From Larix sibirica (lineage: Eukaryota > Streptophyta > Pinopsida > Pinales > Pinaceae): 20,829 nt of DNA. Both the position numbers and the translations under genes were made by a program. Below, one piece after another: positions 1-9,447 of the stretch. Location: the NCBI GenBank assembly GCA_004151065.3, contig NWUY0300016112.1, forward strand, positions 88,511 through 109,339. Reading direction: 5' to 3'. Below the pieces are notes generated by a model. The model was given only the letters and a program-made list of their open reading frames with translations, ran no database searches and was not told the DNA's origin. Position 1 is the first letter of the stretch; each line of letters begins with the position of its first letter.

Positions 1-1548
1 ACATTGTAAACTGTAAAGTAATACAAACTAGCTTTAAATGGTGGTAGTTTATGTTTGAAAAGAGATGTGTCACCTATGCTCATCTGCAAGAACTTTGTTA
101 CAATGAGTCCAGAAAGGCCTTTTTAACATAATGCATAAATGTGAAACCCTAAACATGAAAAACCCTAACTCCAGGAGATGAAACGCCAAAAGGTTTGTGG
201 GCCCCGATGTGGTTAGTTGATATGTCAACTTCCCATGGGCGCAAATTTTGCATGCGGTATTTGTTTGGGGCGCTCGGTACCTCGTCGAAAAGGTATGGTT
301 GAGAAGGAATTCAAGTTGTCGTCCTAGACCATGCCTTCAACAATTATTTAGGTGTTTCCATGGCAAAAAAAATGTCATTTTGGGCCTCAAAAGATGAGAG
401 AAAAAGGAAAAAGTCCAAGATTGGAAAGCAACATTGTTTGAAAAATGGTGAAATCAATAAACATGATTTTCAAAGAGTGTATATTCAATGACCATGAAAA
501 ACCTACGAAATCATAGCGATTCATTGCATAACAGGTTGGATTTTTATATATTTTTAAATATGAATTGTTTCTTCGGTCCACTTCCATGTTAATATTTGAT
601 TTATGGATGCATGGGGTTTTGTGACTTTTTTTACTTTGCGTATTATAATTAATGCATAGCATAACCAAGGAAAATATAAATACATTGCCCATCATATTTC
701 TTCATATATTTGCAATGAATAAATGAACCGATGAGTTTGACATATGGAATTTATAAAACCCTCATATGAAAGTTATAAGACCTCCAAAATGACACTTTAC
801 TCTTTTTGTTTATTTTTGCTATAATTTAAAAAATGCACACCCAAGTCAAAGACACACCTTTCCGAATTTTCACACATGCTTACCCAATGAAAGGTCCCAG
901 TAAGACCTTTCCCCATTGAAGTAGCAATCCCTTTGATGATGGCTTAACTATTGTTATGCAAGGTAATATGTTCTTTGAGTGCTCTTTACCTAATCTAATG
1001 TAAACTAATGAATGCAAATGCATAAATATAAATGAGTATGGGTTGAATGCGAGGAATAAGATCATGTAAAACACTCACCAAGTTTCAAATATTTATTTGA
1101 GTGCTCATGCAAGGCATAGCATGCATTTTAATGAAAACAATTTGCATTTTTCCAAGGCAGTGAAAACTAAGGAAAATTATTGAAAATGGCATTTTGGAAA
1201 ATCTTTAACTTTTAGAAAGGGACAATTTCGAGAAACCTGGAAATGTGGTATGATGTAAAGCATGAAAGACCATATAAATAAACTTTTAGATCTCAGTTGC
1301 ATTCATTTTGTAAGACCTCAACATGCATTTTATAAAGGTTTTAGCTTGCTAGAAATACTTTGTTTTGTACTGGATTTGCATTTAGAGAAATTAATGGAGT
1401 TTAAAAGCCATTGGATTACTTGCTAAACATTGAAGTTGATGTGTCATTATAAAAGTATTACCAATCCTATTCCACAACCTTTCATGAGTGCATTTAATGT
1501 TGAAAGCATGCATTTCTAAGGTAGAATAAGATTCATCCCCAGATGCAG
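1..1548. other. AT-rich DNA without a recognisable gene
   Basis: No open frame here resembles a known protein on either strand. The short minus-strand open frames at 387-695 and 880-1074 are low-complexity and hydrophobic, as expected from AT-rich noncoding DNA. The part from about 1100 to 1520 repeats the word TGCATTT several times, but without a fixed period. It is most likely old noncoding repeat sequence, for example from an LTR element, but nothing visible assigns it to a family. Confidence 0.6.
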
Positions 1549-2225
1549 GTGATGATACACGACGACGAGCTTTAAGTTTGGGGGCAGGTGGCGAGCAGTG
1601 CCTAGTGCATGCCGCATGCTAACTGTTTATATTGGCAGGTGGGAGTGTTAATGCTTGCAGTGAGGTTATGGTGAGGGAGATCCAGGATTGAGTTGAGTTC
1701 ATGCAAGCCGTTATTCAAAGGGGGGCTGAGGTAAGGCTCTGTACGAGCAGCGGGATGGAAGGTATTGTTTCCATTATGGAAATTGGTGGGGGAAATTCCG
1801 ATAAACTAGGCGACATGCGGTCGAGATTTTTCTGTGTTTGGTATTTTTTTCATTCGACGGTGTGGTAGCAGCCTCCGGGCCATGTTGTTTTGTGTGTGTT
1901 CGTCATGGGGTGGTGCTACTGTGCATTGTTTAGGGTGGTAGGGAAGAGTTACAGAGTAAGGATGGAAGGGAGAACGAACTGGGTGTGAGATCTGGAAGAA
2001 GTATGGACACAAAGGGGAATAGGGAAACAATGGATGGTAGGGGGCGTCGTAGAGTGAGCCGTGAACAATTTCGCTCGGCTCAGGTGGCCTGGAATTATCG
2101 CTCATTGATAACGACATCAATTAGAGCGGATGTTGAGATGCTGGAGCAAGGAGTTTGGAGGGAGGTGGAGGGTGCCGATCCGTCGGTGGAAGAAGCTGCG
2201 CAGGAACCGTGTATTTGTTTGCATT
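1549..2225 (+). other. CpG-retaining island with possible exons
   Basis: This stretch is clearly richer in G+C than its flanks and keeps many CpG dinucleotides (for example in cgacgacgagc near 1560 and gccgatccgtcgg near 2173), whereas most of the window is CpG-poor. Retained CpG suggests either a recent arrival or DNA that escaped methylation, as active genes do. Splice-like sites and two open segments fall inside it and are listed separately. No protein family is recognised. It could instead be a GC-rich part of a younger transposon. Confidence 0.4.
1639..1730 (+). other. Possible small internal exon, unrecognised
   Basis: The segment is bounded on the left by a plant-like 3' splice site (CTAAC at 1619-1623, then a T-rich stretch ending in GGCAG at 1638) and on the right by a strong 5' splice site (GAG followed by GTAAGG at 1731). 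In the frame reading SEVMVREIQD it has a single TGA stop, so if coding it is now damaged. No homology is recognised. Short consensus matches like these also arise by chance, so this is a weak call. Confidence 0.2.
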
Positions 2226-2350
2226 ATGGAATATTTTTCAAATTTCATTGTCACCAAATTAGAACACAAACACGAACTAGGAACTTTACAAGTAAGTATA
2301 TATTCAAGGAAACTCTGCTTCATGAGCTACCACAAAAACGAATAGAATGA
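1934..2350 (+). CDS. Unrecognised open frame, possible exon
   Basis: The frame is open from just after a TTTAG acceptor-like site (AG at 1932-1933) to a stop at 2348. The part up to about 2213 is hydrophilic, rich in Arg and Glu, and likely helical (for example VSREQFRSAQVAWNYRS and ADVEMLEQGVWREVE). The last 40 or so residues fall in AT-rich DNA and look noncoding, so a real exon would probably end near 2213-2225. There is a GTG codon at 1985 and an ATG at 2003, but neither has support as a start. I do not recognise the protein. It could be a gene exon, a captured fragment or chance. Confidence 0.25.
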   Translation, partial: GGREELQSKDGRENELGVRSGRSMDTKGNRETMDGRGRRRVSREQFRSAQVAWNYRSLITTSIRADVEMLEQGVWREVEGADPSVEEAAQEPCICLHYGIFFKFHCHQIRTQTRTRNFTSKYIFKETLLHELPQKRIE

Positions 2351-2747
2351 AGAGGTATCATAAAAGTATATAAAGAATAATTAATAATAAAACCTTAACA
2401 AGTAAAATATTCATAAAATATTAATACACAAAATTCGCCCTAATTATTACAGAAAAAAATATAAATATATTAATGAGCAGTAGAATGTTTATAACTCCAA
2501 ACAAATTGGACTTATTCTCATCCCTAAATGATAACAATGATGGATGGAATCCCATTGGTGTGAATCCCATGAAAAGTGTACTTGCACATAAGGCTATTGT
2601 AAAAACAACAAAATCTAAATGTTAGTTCCACTTGCCATTTACCAAAGGGTTGAATATAATGCCTTGAACATAAAGTTGGTTGACATCTATTAATGAAAAT
2701 TGGTGATGCATACAAAACAACCTTCGTAAGATCTTCATAGCCTTCTA
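2351..2747. other. AT-rich spacer
   Basis: Strongly A+T-rich sequence with no recognised gene or repeat structure. It lies between the CpG-retaining island and the LTR-like sequence. Confidence 0.5.
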
Positions 2748-3133
2748 TGTTGAATATAGTAAATCGTTATTCTTCTCAATCCTAGGAGGTACATAATGCA
2801 TTGCAATAAGTTGAAAAGTAATGATAAGTAATTGATTTTTAGTACTCAATATTATATTATTTATTTTCTGTGTGCATATAGGATATTATTGATAAATTCT
2901 TTTGGTTTTTTATTTTTATGTAGTTGAGATACTTGTATCTCTAATTATTTATATTATTGTGCATGATTGATAGCTTTTAGAGTTTTGTTGAGATTTTCTT
3001 TCCTAGTTTATTGAGTTGATTTTCTTGATGTAAAGCTATAAAAGCTTGTGCTTATTAATGAAAAACCAATTAGAAATTTTTAATTCGCACCTTGGTATAG
3101 AACTATGCTCAGGAGTGGGATTTTCCCACATCA
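2748..3133 (+). repeat. 5' LTR of a Ty3/gypsy element (left edge guessed)
   Basis: The right edge is supported: the sequence ends in CA at 3132-3133, one base before a primer-binding site. Upstream are a TATA box at 3037-3043 and an AATGAAAAA polyadenylation-like stretch near 3057, the normal order inside a plant LTR. The left edge is only a guess, taken at the first plausible TGTTGAATAT; no second LTR copy was seen in the window to define it. The element reads on the plus strand, in agreement with the gag-protease remnant at 4858-5655. Confidence 0.55.
3037..3043 (+). promoter_or_regulatory. TATA box of the LTR promoter
   Basis: TATAAAA lies about 90 bp before the LTR end, which leaves room for a transcription start and a short R/U5 segment. 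It is followed by an A-rich AATGAAAAA stretch. This is the usual arrangement in plant LTRs. Activity is unlikely given the decay of the coding part. Confidence 0.5.
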
Positions 3134-3134
3134 T

Positions 3135-3149
3135 TGGTATCAAAGTGAG
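3135..3149 (+). promoter_or_regulatory. Primer-binding site, initiator Met-tRNA type
   Basis: TGGTATCAAAGTGAG matches the plant consensus TGGTATCAGAGC, the complement of the 3' end of initiator Met-tRNA, with changes only towards its end. It sits one base after a terminal CA, as expected for the start of reverse transcription in an LTR retrotransposon. Together with the TATA box and the downstream gag-protease it fixes the element's orientation. Confidence 0.7.
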
Positions 3150-3161
3150 TTTTCAATCACT

Positions 3162-3177
3162 TATGTGTTTGGGTGTA
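3162..3177. repeat. Target-site duplication of the SINE, left copy
   Basis: TATGTGTTTGGGTGTA pairs with TATGGATTTGAATATA at 3380-3395. Differences are mostly transitions, in keeping with the decay seen across the window. Confidence 0.5.
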
Positions 3178-3379
3178 TTTTTTTTCAATGTGGTTGATGG
3201 CCCTAGAGCTCGCTACGTTCGTGGATCCAAGGTTAAGGGGGCCCACCCAAAGGGGCTTCACTCCTGTCGGCATTACTTCGATGCCTAACCCCGAAGGAAC
3301 TAGAGAATTGAACCCCCAACCTCAATCTTATGTCGTCTTGGTCCCAAAAAATCCAACCAATTAAGCTACCCCTTAGGGC
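3178..3379 (-). mobile_element. tRNA-derived SINE with A-tail
   Basis: Read on the minus strand, the 202-bp body starts GCCCTAAGGGGTAGC and contains a pol III box A (TAGCTTAATTGG, plus coordinates 3357-3368) and box B (GGTTCAATTC, 3305-3314), then a tRNA-unrelated body, and ends in eight A (plus T run 3178-3185). Its flanks, 3162-3177 and 3380-3395, agree at 11 of 16 positions with four of the five differences C/T transitions, so they look like an aged target-site duplication. The insert is more GC-rich than its surroundings. It is not a tRNA gene because the acceptor stem does not close and the body continues well past box B. The SINE family is not identified. Confidence 0.7.
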
Positions 3380-3395
3380 TATGGATTTGAATATA

Positions 3396-4857
3396 CACTA
3401 CTTTTTTATTTGATTTTTGTCAGCATTTTCTTATCCAATTTTGGATTTTGATATACGTTAGCTCTTCTTTAGAAACTTTTGTTGATTCAATTTTGATGAG
3501 TTCTTTGGCTCAAGCCTCATACTCCTTTAACAACCGCCTAAAGAGTATATGAATCCCTAAGGCCATCGTATTAATAAGCAACATCACCATATATTTTCAT
3601 CATATTAATTTGTCCATTCATAATTGAGCTTTATCCATTGAATCAAGCAATTTAATTTGGTATATGTTCATCCTTTCATTTTGGTTGTTGTCGCTACTCA
3701 CATATGATATTGTCATTTCTTGATGGGCATGCGATTGTTGTCATGCTATCATGGCATCTCCTAGCGATTGTCCTTGTGGCTATTTGTAGCATGATCTATG
3801 CATACATGGATTCTCATGGAACTTTGAGACTGCTCCAATGCTTTAGAAGCTTGGGGAAGTAGCTAGTGGATTTGGAATTGATAATAAAACATGCTCACAA
3901 TAAACAACTGATGGTTTATTAGCTGCGAACATTCATTCATCTTTGGTTGAAACTTAGAGGTCAATATTTTTTATGCAATTAAAGTAGGTGGCGTGCTTGT
4001 AGAAGAAGTGCTTTGACCCTTTGAATGAGTAAAGGTCATCAAGGTGCACATTTAGGATTCCTTTTTACAATTCATTGGCTGGTTTATTTTCTTTTATAAA
4101 AGAACATTATATATCTTTCATATCAACCAAATATTACTTTTACTTTTATCTTCATTTGTAATATTTAAAGTATGGAAAATCCTTACATATTTAGATTCTT
4201 TTTAAGCTTGTAAAAAGGAGGGTGTATATTCAAGTTTCATGAAAATGAATTCTTGAAAAGTTTTGATTGTCAATGGGGTGGTCGTTTTTGTAATGTTTAA
4301 AAGATATCAATGTTATAACGATTATATCAATGGTTATTTTTTCCTACATCAATGGTGGAAACTACGTGAGCCATAGAAACTATGATGCTTGCCAAATGAG
4401 CGGTAGAACTTATTAATATTAGTACCTTGTTTGTTGAGAAGGTTAATGATATTTCTATCAACAAGCCTTCTCCTTAGTGTGAAAAATGTGAGGTGACTAA
4501 TGATGGATCGCACGATCCATAAGTGCGTGACATTTAGATTCTTGACATGGACACGTGGTTCAATTATAATATGATCCTAAAGGTGAGAAGGTTACCTTCG
4601 TTAAGTTGAATCTTTCCAAGTTATTGGTTGTAGAATGTGCAATGAACTAAAACCCAATCACCACTGAGACTGGGATTGTGGAAGCCCTTAGTTTTCCTTC
4701 TATCCTTCCAACTACAAATAGGATGTGAACATCAAGTGGCTTCACCTACCCTATGCAAGAGTGCTTCCACTAGTTCAATCAATTGTGAATTCTTCTCAGC
4801 ATTACCGATCCGATTGTAAAGCTTGTCCTCAAATTTAAAACCAAATTGTAGGAACAT
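3396..4857 (+). other. Leader and degraded 5' gag region of the gypsy element
   Basis: This is the interval between the primer site and the first recognisable gag sequence. All frames are broken by many stops and I could not recognise gag capsid motifs. Its position makes it the untranslated leader plus the N-terminal part of gag. The minus-strand open frame at 4732-4920 is a shadow. Confidence 0.45.
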
Positions 4858-5655
4858 GTGTATCATGAGCGAAAGTACATGGAGGTCACCACACTTTTTG
4901 CTACATATAATCAAGCACAATTGGTTGAAGATAAGATTTTAGATCAATATAGAATTCAATGTCATTCATCCTTCTCTAATGCTTCTAGATCAACACCTAC
5001 AAATCCTACTTCTTATAGGATCATCATTTTTTCACAATCTTCTTCTTCTTCTACTAAGTTATGTCAGTATTGTAAGAAACAAGGACATGATAAGTTCAAA
5101 TGTTTCAAATTGAAGAAGAAAACTTTGATTGTACAATCTCTTGATCAAGAGGACGTTGATTCTACTATCGAAGTCTCTATTGAAGACACAACTTATGAAG
5201 AGTTGAGAGGACTCAATAAAGTCAATTTACTTCAACACCCCACTTCCCCAAAAGATCGATATAGCTTGTTTATCACACATGCACATATTTCCAATGATTT
5301 CTCCACTGCTTGTATCCTTGACAATGGATCACAAGGGAATTTGATTGCAAAATCCATCATCGATAAGATGTACTTGCCAATAGATTCTCATTCTCATACT
5401 TATGCACTTGGATGGAAGGATCATGGTTCCTCTCTTCGGATCACACACATGTGCACTATATCATTTTATTTTGTTCCTAAATTTATGGATACAGTCACTT
5501 GTGATGAGACCGATATGGATTTCTATGGTATGTTTCTTATATGACCTTAGAAATATGATTAGAAGGCCTAATATGATGCATTAAACAACACTCAACTTCT
5601 TCATAAAGGTAACACCAACTATCTTATCCACGGTACATGTGAACTGGCATAACAT
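4858..5655 (+). pseudogene. Ty3/gypsy gag (zinc knuckle) and aspartic protease remnant
   Basis: The frame from 4858 to 5544 encodes the end of gag and the protease of a Ty3/gypsy retrotransposon. Residues 69-82 (bases 5062-5103) form a CCHC zinc knuckle, CQYCKKQGHDKFKC, with exact C-x2-C-x4-H-x4-C spacing; gag uses it to bind RNA. A Ser-rich linker precedes it and an acidic linker follows. From about residue 150 the sequence follows plant gypsy proteases: LDNGSQGNLI, then a YALGW segment and an ITHMC segment. The active-site triad reads D-N-G at 5320-5328 instead of D-S/T-G, which may inactivate it. Near 5535 a frameshift moves the conserved continuation (LYD motif) into the frame ending at 5584, and weak similarity continues to about 5650. 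The first ATG is arbitrary because gag should begin further upstream. Confidence 0.8.
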
Positions 5656-6394
5656 ATTGATCCTAAAAAACATTCTTTAATTTTTATCTAGCAGCCCTAT
5701 CCACAACATCATTTTGTTCCATATTTGCAACCCCAAGTTAATTCACCAGCTTTAGAAGAGCCTTGTCCACCACCTCCTTTAGCATTTGCTTTGTTTTCTC
5801 ATGAGACTCAGTTGCCTTGAGACACAACCTTGAGAGGACAATGTATAAACTTTGAGTTTCTCACCCATTACTGAGTTCTTTCCTTGCTTGGAGGTTCAGA
5901 CTTGGTGGCCTCTTCTCATTGGTTCACAACCCAGTTTAACATCATCCATCACTTAAAGCTTCCCTTCAGGTTCATAATGCTTCATGTCACGATTTTTCGA
6001 ATCAGTTGAACATCCATGATGTCATCAACAAATATCACAAATCAACATTTGATCATTGAAAAATTTGTGGGAAATAAGATGAATAGTTTAACGATGTACT
6101 CCATGTGACAAGTCTCCAATATATGATAGTTATCTATTTTGTTGCATATCTTGTAGATGCATCCTATTTAGCAATCACATCTTCATCATCACCTTTTGTA
6201 GCAAGAATTTGGAAAGTGGCGTGGTTTACATCATTAATAGCAATGAAAAGACAAAAAAATGATTCTCCCTTTCAAGTGTTCATGCCCCACCTTCTAATGG
6301 ATCTCAAAGCAAATAAAACATCAAGAAAACATACAACAAAAGGAAGATAACATTACATGTTATAAATATTATTATTTTTTATTTTTTATTAAAT
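5656..6394 (+). other. Unrecognised DNA where reverse transcriptase should be
   Basis: In a complete gypsy element the reverse transcriptase would follow the protease here. I see none of its motifs on the plus strand. The 81-residue open frame at 6105-6350 is Ser-rich and basic and resembles nothing I know. Either the element was truncated or deleted after the protease, or the sequence has diverged beyond recognition. Confidence 0.4.
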
Positions 6395-6419
6395 TATATA
6401 TATATATATATATATATAT
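6395..6419. repeat. (TA)n microsatellite
   Basis: An uninterrupted TA dinucleotide run of about 12 units, next to further A/T-only sequence. Runs like this are length-variable and make cruciform or slippage-prone DNA. Confidence 0.9.
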
Positions 6420-7027
6420 TAAAAGACACACACTTATACTCATAATCAATGATTTCAATTAGTATTATTAAACTTTATTTTGTGTAAAATACCTAATGTG
6501 GATGCAAATTCACACATTCAAATATTCTTATTCAACAAGATATTTCACCGATGGAAACCTCTAGTAAAAAATCCAACACTTCCACGAGCTATGGAATTTT
6601 CAATGAATCATCTTCAGATGTACTAGACATGTTTTCATAACAAATATGAACATACATGCTTGCCATGATGGTAAGATCAAATGGATTTGCGCTTCATACC
6701 AAAGGCCTATCCATTTGAAAGAATTTATATCTATCAATCTTGAAAAACCAATGATCTCTTGATAACGAAAGCAAATCTGAATTGGATTTTATATAATACC
6801 CTCACTTGGAGATTGCAACAAAATCAATTTCATAATATTCATCTAAATCACGTGAATGTAACTATGAATTTTTTCATTTAATGAAGGATGGTGCAACATA
6901 ATATTTCCATATTGATATGCATACACCATATGAAATGCAAAACATCATGCATACCATGTGTCCATGGGTCATTGATACCAAATGTGTAAACATTTGGATC
7001 ATCACCATAGGGATCCAAGCATGTCAA
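6420..7027 (-). other. AT-rich DNA, possibly decayed coding sequence on the minus strand
   Basis: No gene is recognised. Minus-strand translation gives several moderately long open pieces (one reading YGDDPNVYTFGINDPW near 6980-7025) that look slightly more protein-like than the plus strand and adjoin the larger open frame at 7028-7399. This may be an old, broken gene or transposase, but no family motif is visible. Confidence 0.25.
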
Positions 7028-7399
7028 CTATTGGTTTCCTATATGGAACTCCTCAATAAATTTGTAGATAATGATTTCTTCAACCATTTTGTCCTTTAAG
7101 AACAAAAAAATTGTATCAAAGGTTGGAATGATACCCTTGACATACTGCATAGTTGAACAACATATAAGGTGTAGGCCTATCATTAGTTGGGATCTAAATA
7201 TCATTACTGCTAGATTAAATATCATCATTCCAACAATGTTTTTTAGCAATTCTAGACATTTCTCGTGACTTTGATCATTGTCAAGATAATATTCGCTCTC
7301 TTTCTCAATGCTTTTCTCATCTAGCATCCACTTGAACAAGTATTTGGAAAGTTTTTGCAACAACTTCCAGTGGCAACAAATTGCGATCTTCATATACAA
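7028..7399 (-). CDS. Unrecognised 123-residue open frame
   Basis: One of the longest uninterrupted frames in the window. The predicted protein has a basic and acidic N-terminal third (about residues 20-50, including WMLDEKSIEKESEYYLDN), then a hydrophobic middle and a Glu/Ile-rich end. I recognise no domain. It has no clear promoter or splice context and lies in AT-rich repeat-like DNA. It may be a remnant of a transposon protein or an accident of composition. Confidence 0.2.
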   Translation of the reverse strand: MYMKIAICCHWKLLQKLSKYLFKWMLDEKSIEKESEYYLDNDQSHEKCLELLKNIVGMMIFNLAVMIFRSQLMIGLHLICCSTMQYVKGIIPTFDTIFLFLKDKMVEEIIIYKFIEEFHIGNQ

Positions 7400-8315
7400 T
7401 GGATTGGAGTTTGTATTTGCCTAATATTTTTTTTTAAATGCAAACATGATAGGATTCCCAAATGGGTTACAAAAGTTACACACGTGATATTTGCAAGTGA
7501 AAAACATCAATAACATGCATAAAAATGCTAGTATTTAACCATTTTTAAGAATCTTCAGTTTCTTCTATCCTCATAGCCAAGTATTTAGCTTCTTGTCCAC
7601 AACATTGTTAAAGCTCCTAATATATTTTTGCATCAATTTATTAATGGTAAAATTTAGTACCATGCATATACATTATCTAATAAATTAAGAGTATAGCTTG
7701 CTTAGAAAAAATAAATGCAAAATATAAATAATAAAAATCAAACTCATAAGCCTTTTGAGAATGTAACTTGAAAAAATAGGGGCTCTAGACATTCGACACA
7801 TAAAACAAAGGAACTTAATGAAGCTTGGAAAACGACCTTCAAAACTCATTTAGATTATGTAATGAAAACCCATCATCTTACACGATACTTAAAACCATAA
7901 TCAATCATGTGTACGCTAACAAAACATACCTTGATTAAGTAAATGCATGGGTTCCTCTACAAATAATTTGTATCTTTGTCCATTAAGCATATGCTTATTT
8001 TATGTACCTTTAATCGTAGTGGGCAAGAATTCTTAAAAAAACAACCTTAAAATCATTTTAAACCTAGAATGTTTTCCACAATATTGTGTATCTTTGTCCA
8101 TTAAGCCACTGCTTATTTCATGCACCTTCAAAAAATGATGGAACCATAATATAAATATCAACGACTCTAAAACAAGGAACATATATATACATCAATCTTA
8201 ATGATTGAAATAAAACATTATACTAATGGATTGCCATCATTTTTATGGTTCAACGACTTTGTATGTTATGCAAACTAGGATGTCCATGGATCACATCCAA
8301 TCTAATTTGATCATA
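7400..8315. other. AT-rich spacer with an imperfect direct repeat
   Basis: No gene is seen. A phrase of about 45 bp beginning TGTATCTTTGTCCATTAAG occurs at 7969 and again at 8087 (offset 118) with scattered differences, so part of this spacer arose by local duplication. The rest shows no structure I can support. Confidence 0.5.
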
Positions 8316-8490
8316 GGGTTCATTTAGATGGGGCATCCAACTTGGTTTGTTTAAAGGGTTCTCTCAAAGGGTTTGTTCCAATAGGGTATCATGCCTAGTT
8401 TGTTCAAGAGGTTCTTTCCTAGGGTTCATTCAAGAAGGGTGTCCAACCTAGTTTGTTTACATGGTTGTCTCACACAGTTTGTTTAAGCCT
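8316..8490. repeat. 53-bp minisatellite, three units plus a partial
   Basis: Three consecutive units of exactly 53 bp occupy 8316-8368, 8369-8421 and 8422-8474, each opening with GGGTTCATT or GGGTTTGTT and carrying the internal word TAGTTTGTT or TGGTTTGTT at the same place. A partial fourth unit follows at 8475-8490. Units differ by many substitutions but no length change, which points to an old array. Function is unknown. Confidence 0.75.
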
Positions 8491-8821
8491 AGTAGATGGC
8501 ATGGTTTGGCCACTCCTTCCAAGTTAATCCAAAACCAAAATAAGAGATAATGATCAAGTTTTCACCTCATTAACCCGCTCTCTCAAAAAATTCAAAATGG
8601 TAAGTTAACCCCACATCATTTATCATGGAAATATTATTTTTGGAAAAGTTTTGTAAGGAAAAATAATGTTTGAATCATATATGCCATTAACATTGTTAAT
8701 TATGTCTTAATATGTTCGATAATATTAATATTTTTTCAATTGCATTTTGTTGGTGGTAATTTCTTATGGACGACTAGCGTTTCTTTTTGGAAATTTGTTT
8801 TGGACAAGTTAAGACACTTTT
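8491..8821. other. AT-rich spacer
   Basis: No gene or repeat structure is seen between the minisatellite and the SINE-like insertion. Confidence 0.5.
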
Positions 8822-8840
8822 GAGGAACTATATAAAAATT
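8822..8840. repeat. Target-site duplication, left copy
   Basis: Nineteen bases repeated at 9047-9065 with two differences, bracketing the SINE-like insertion. Confidence 0.6.
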
Positions 8841-9046
8841 GTGTACAACCTAAACGAGTCTGATGGTTAAGAACATGGGTTTTCTCCTTGGAGGTCACAT
8901 GTTCATTTGAGAAAAGGAGTAGGGTATGTATATGTGAACATGTTGTTTGTGAATATTTGTATAGCAGTGGTAATGTACCAACACTTTTAGACTAGACAAT
9001 GTAACATAATGTATTTCTTGAGCAAATCCCAATGCCCCAAAATGTG
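8841..9046 (+). mobile_element. SINE-like insertion with 19-bp target-site duplication
   Basis: A 206-bp segment is flanked by GAGGAACTATATAAAAATT (8822-8840) and GAAGAACTATATAAACATT (9047-9065), matching at 17 of 19 positions. Such a length fits target-primed reverse transcription by LINE machinery. About 20 bp into the insert is a tRNA-like head: TCTGATGGTTAAGA (8859-8872) resembles pol III box A, and GTTCATTTGA (8901-8910) is a degraded box B about 30 bp later. There is no A-tail; the 3' end reads CCCCAAAATGTG. It shares no obvious sequence with the SINE at 3178-3379. A non-SINE insertion cannot be excluded. Confidence 0.55.
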
Positions 9047-9065
9047 GAAGAACTATATAAACATT

Positions 9066-9389
9066 ATGAATTGAGATTTTGATTTTGTTACCCATCCTTG
9101 TGAATTTTGTGATATTTAACCATTAATATATTAATTGATAATCCACGTATAAGTGCTAACCAAATTGGTTAATATTTTTTCTTCTTCTCATAATTAAGAC
9201 GACTCCTCCAAATAATTTGGGATCATTCCTCACACCAAGTTTGATCATGAAAATAAACATGAATTATGTCATGGCATTTCTGGTTGGAGATTCATCCGCA
9301 AACTTGTTATGAGCACGGTTCCCATCATCAATGGTGCTATGATTATGTGTTATATATGATGGTTATTTAAATCACTAATAAAGTGGAAA
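9066..9389. other. AT-rich spacer
   Basis: No gene or structured repeat is seen here. Confidence 0.5.
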
Positions 9390-9447
9390 AACATTAATTG
9401 TCTGTTAAGAAGGGGATTAACATTAATTGTCGGTTAAGAAGGGGATT
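9390..9447. repeat. 29-bp tandem duplication
   Basis: Two head-to-tail 29-bp copies (9390-9418 and 9419-9447) differ at a single base (T or G at unit position 14). In a window where other repeats have diverged strongly, this near identity marks a recent local duplication. Confidence 0.9.

Noticed and set aside
1100-1520. Repeated TGCATTT words resembling seed-type RY motifs
   Set aside because: They are irregularly spaced in AT-rich DNA next to no recognised promoter, so chance and repeat ancestry explain them.
1806-2120. Minus-strand 104-residue open frame, Pro- and His-rich
   Set aside because: It lies opposite the GC-rich candidate exon region, and its composition is what the reverse complement of purine-rich DNA gives.
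3300-3372. tRNA gene on the minus strand
   Set aside because: Boxes A and B are present, but no closed acceptor stem or clear anticodon arm can be drawn, and the sequence continues as a SINE with an A-tail.
4732-4920. Minus-strand 62-residue open frame
   Set aside because: It overlaps the plus-strand gag region in another frame and matches nothing.
8855-8915. tRNA gene on the plus strand
   Set aside because: Only a tRNA-like head with a poor box B; the target-site duplication shows it is part of a longer insertion.
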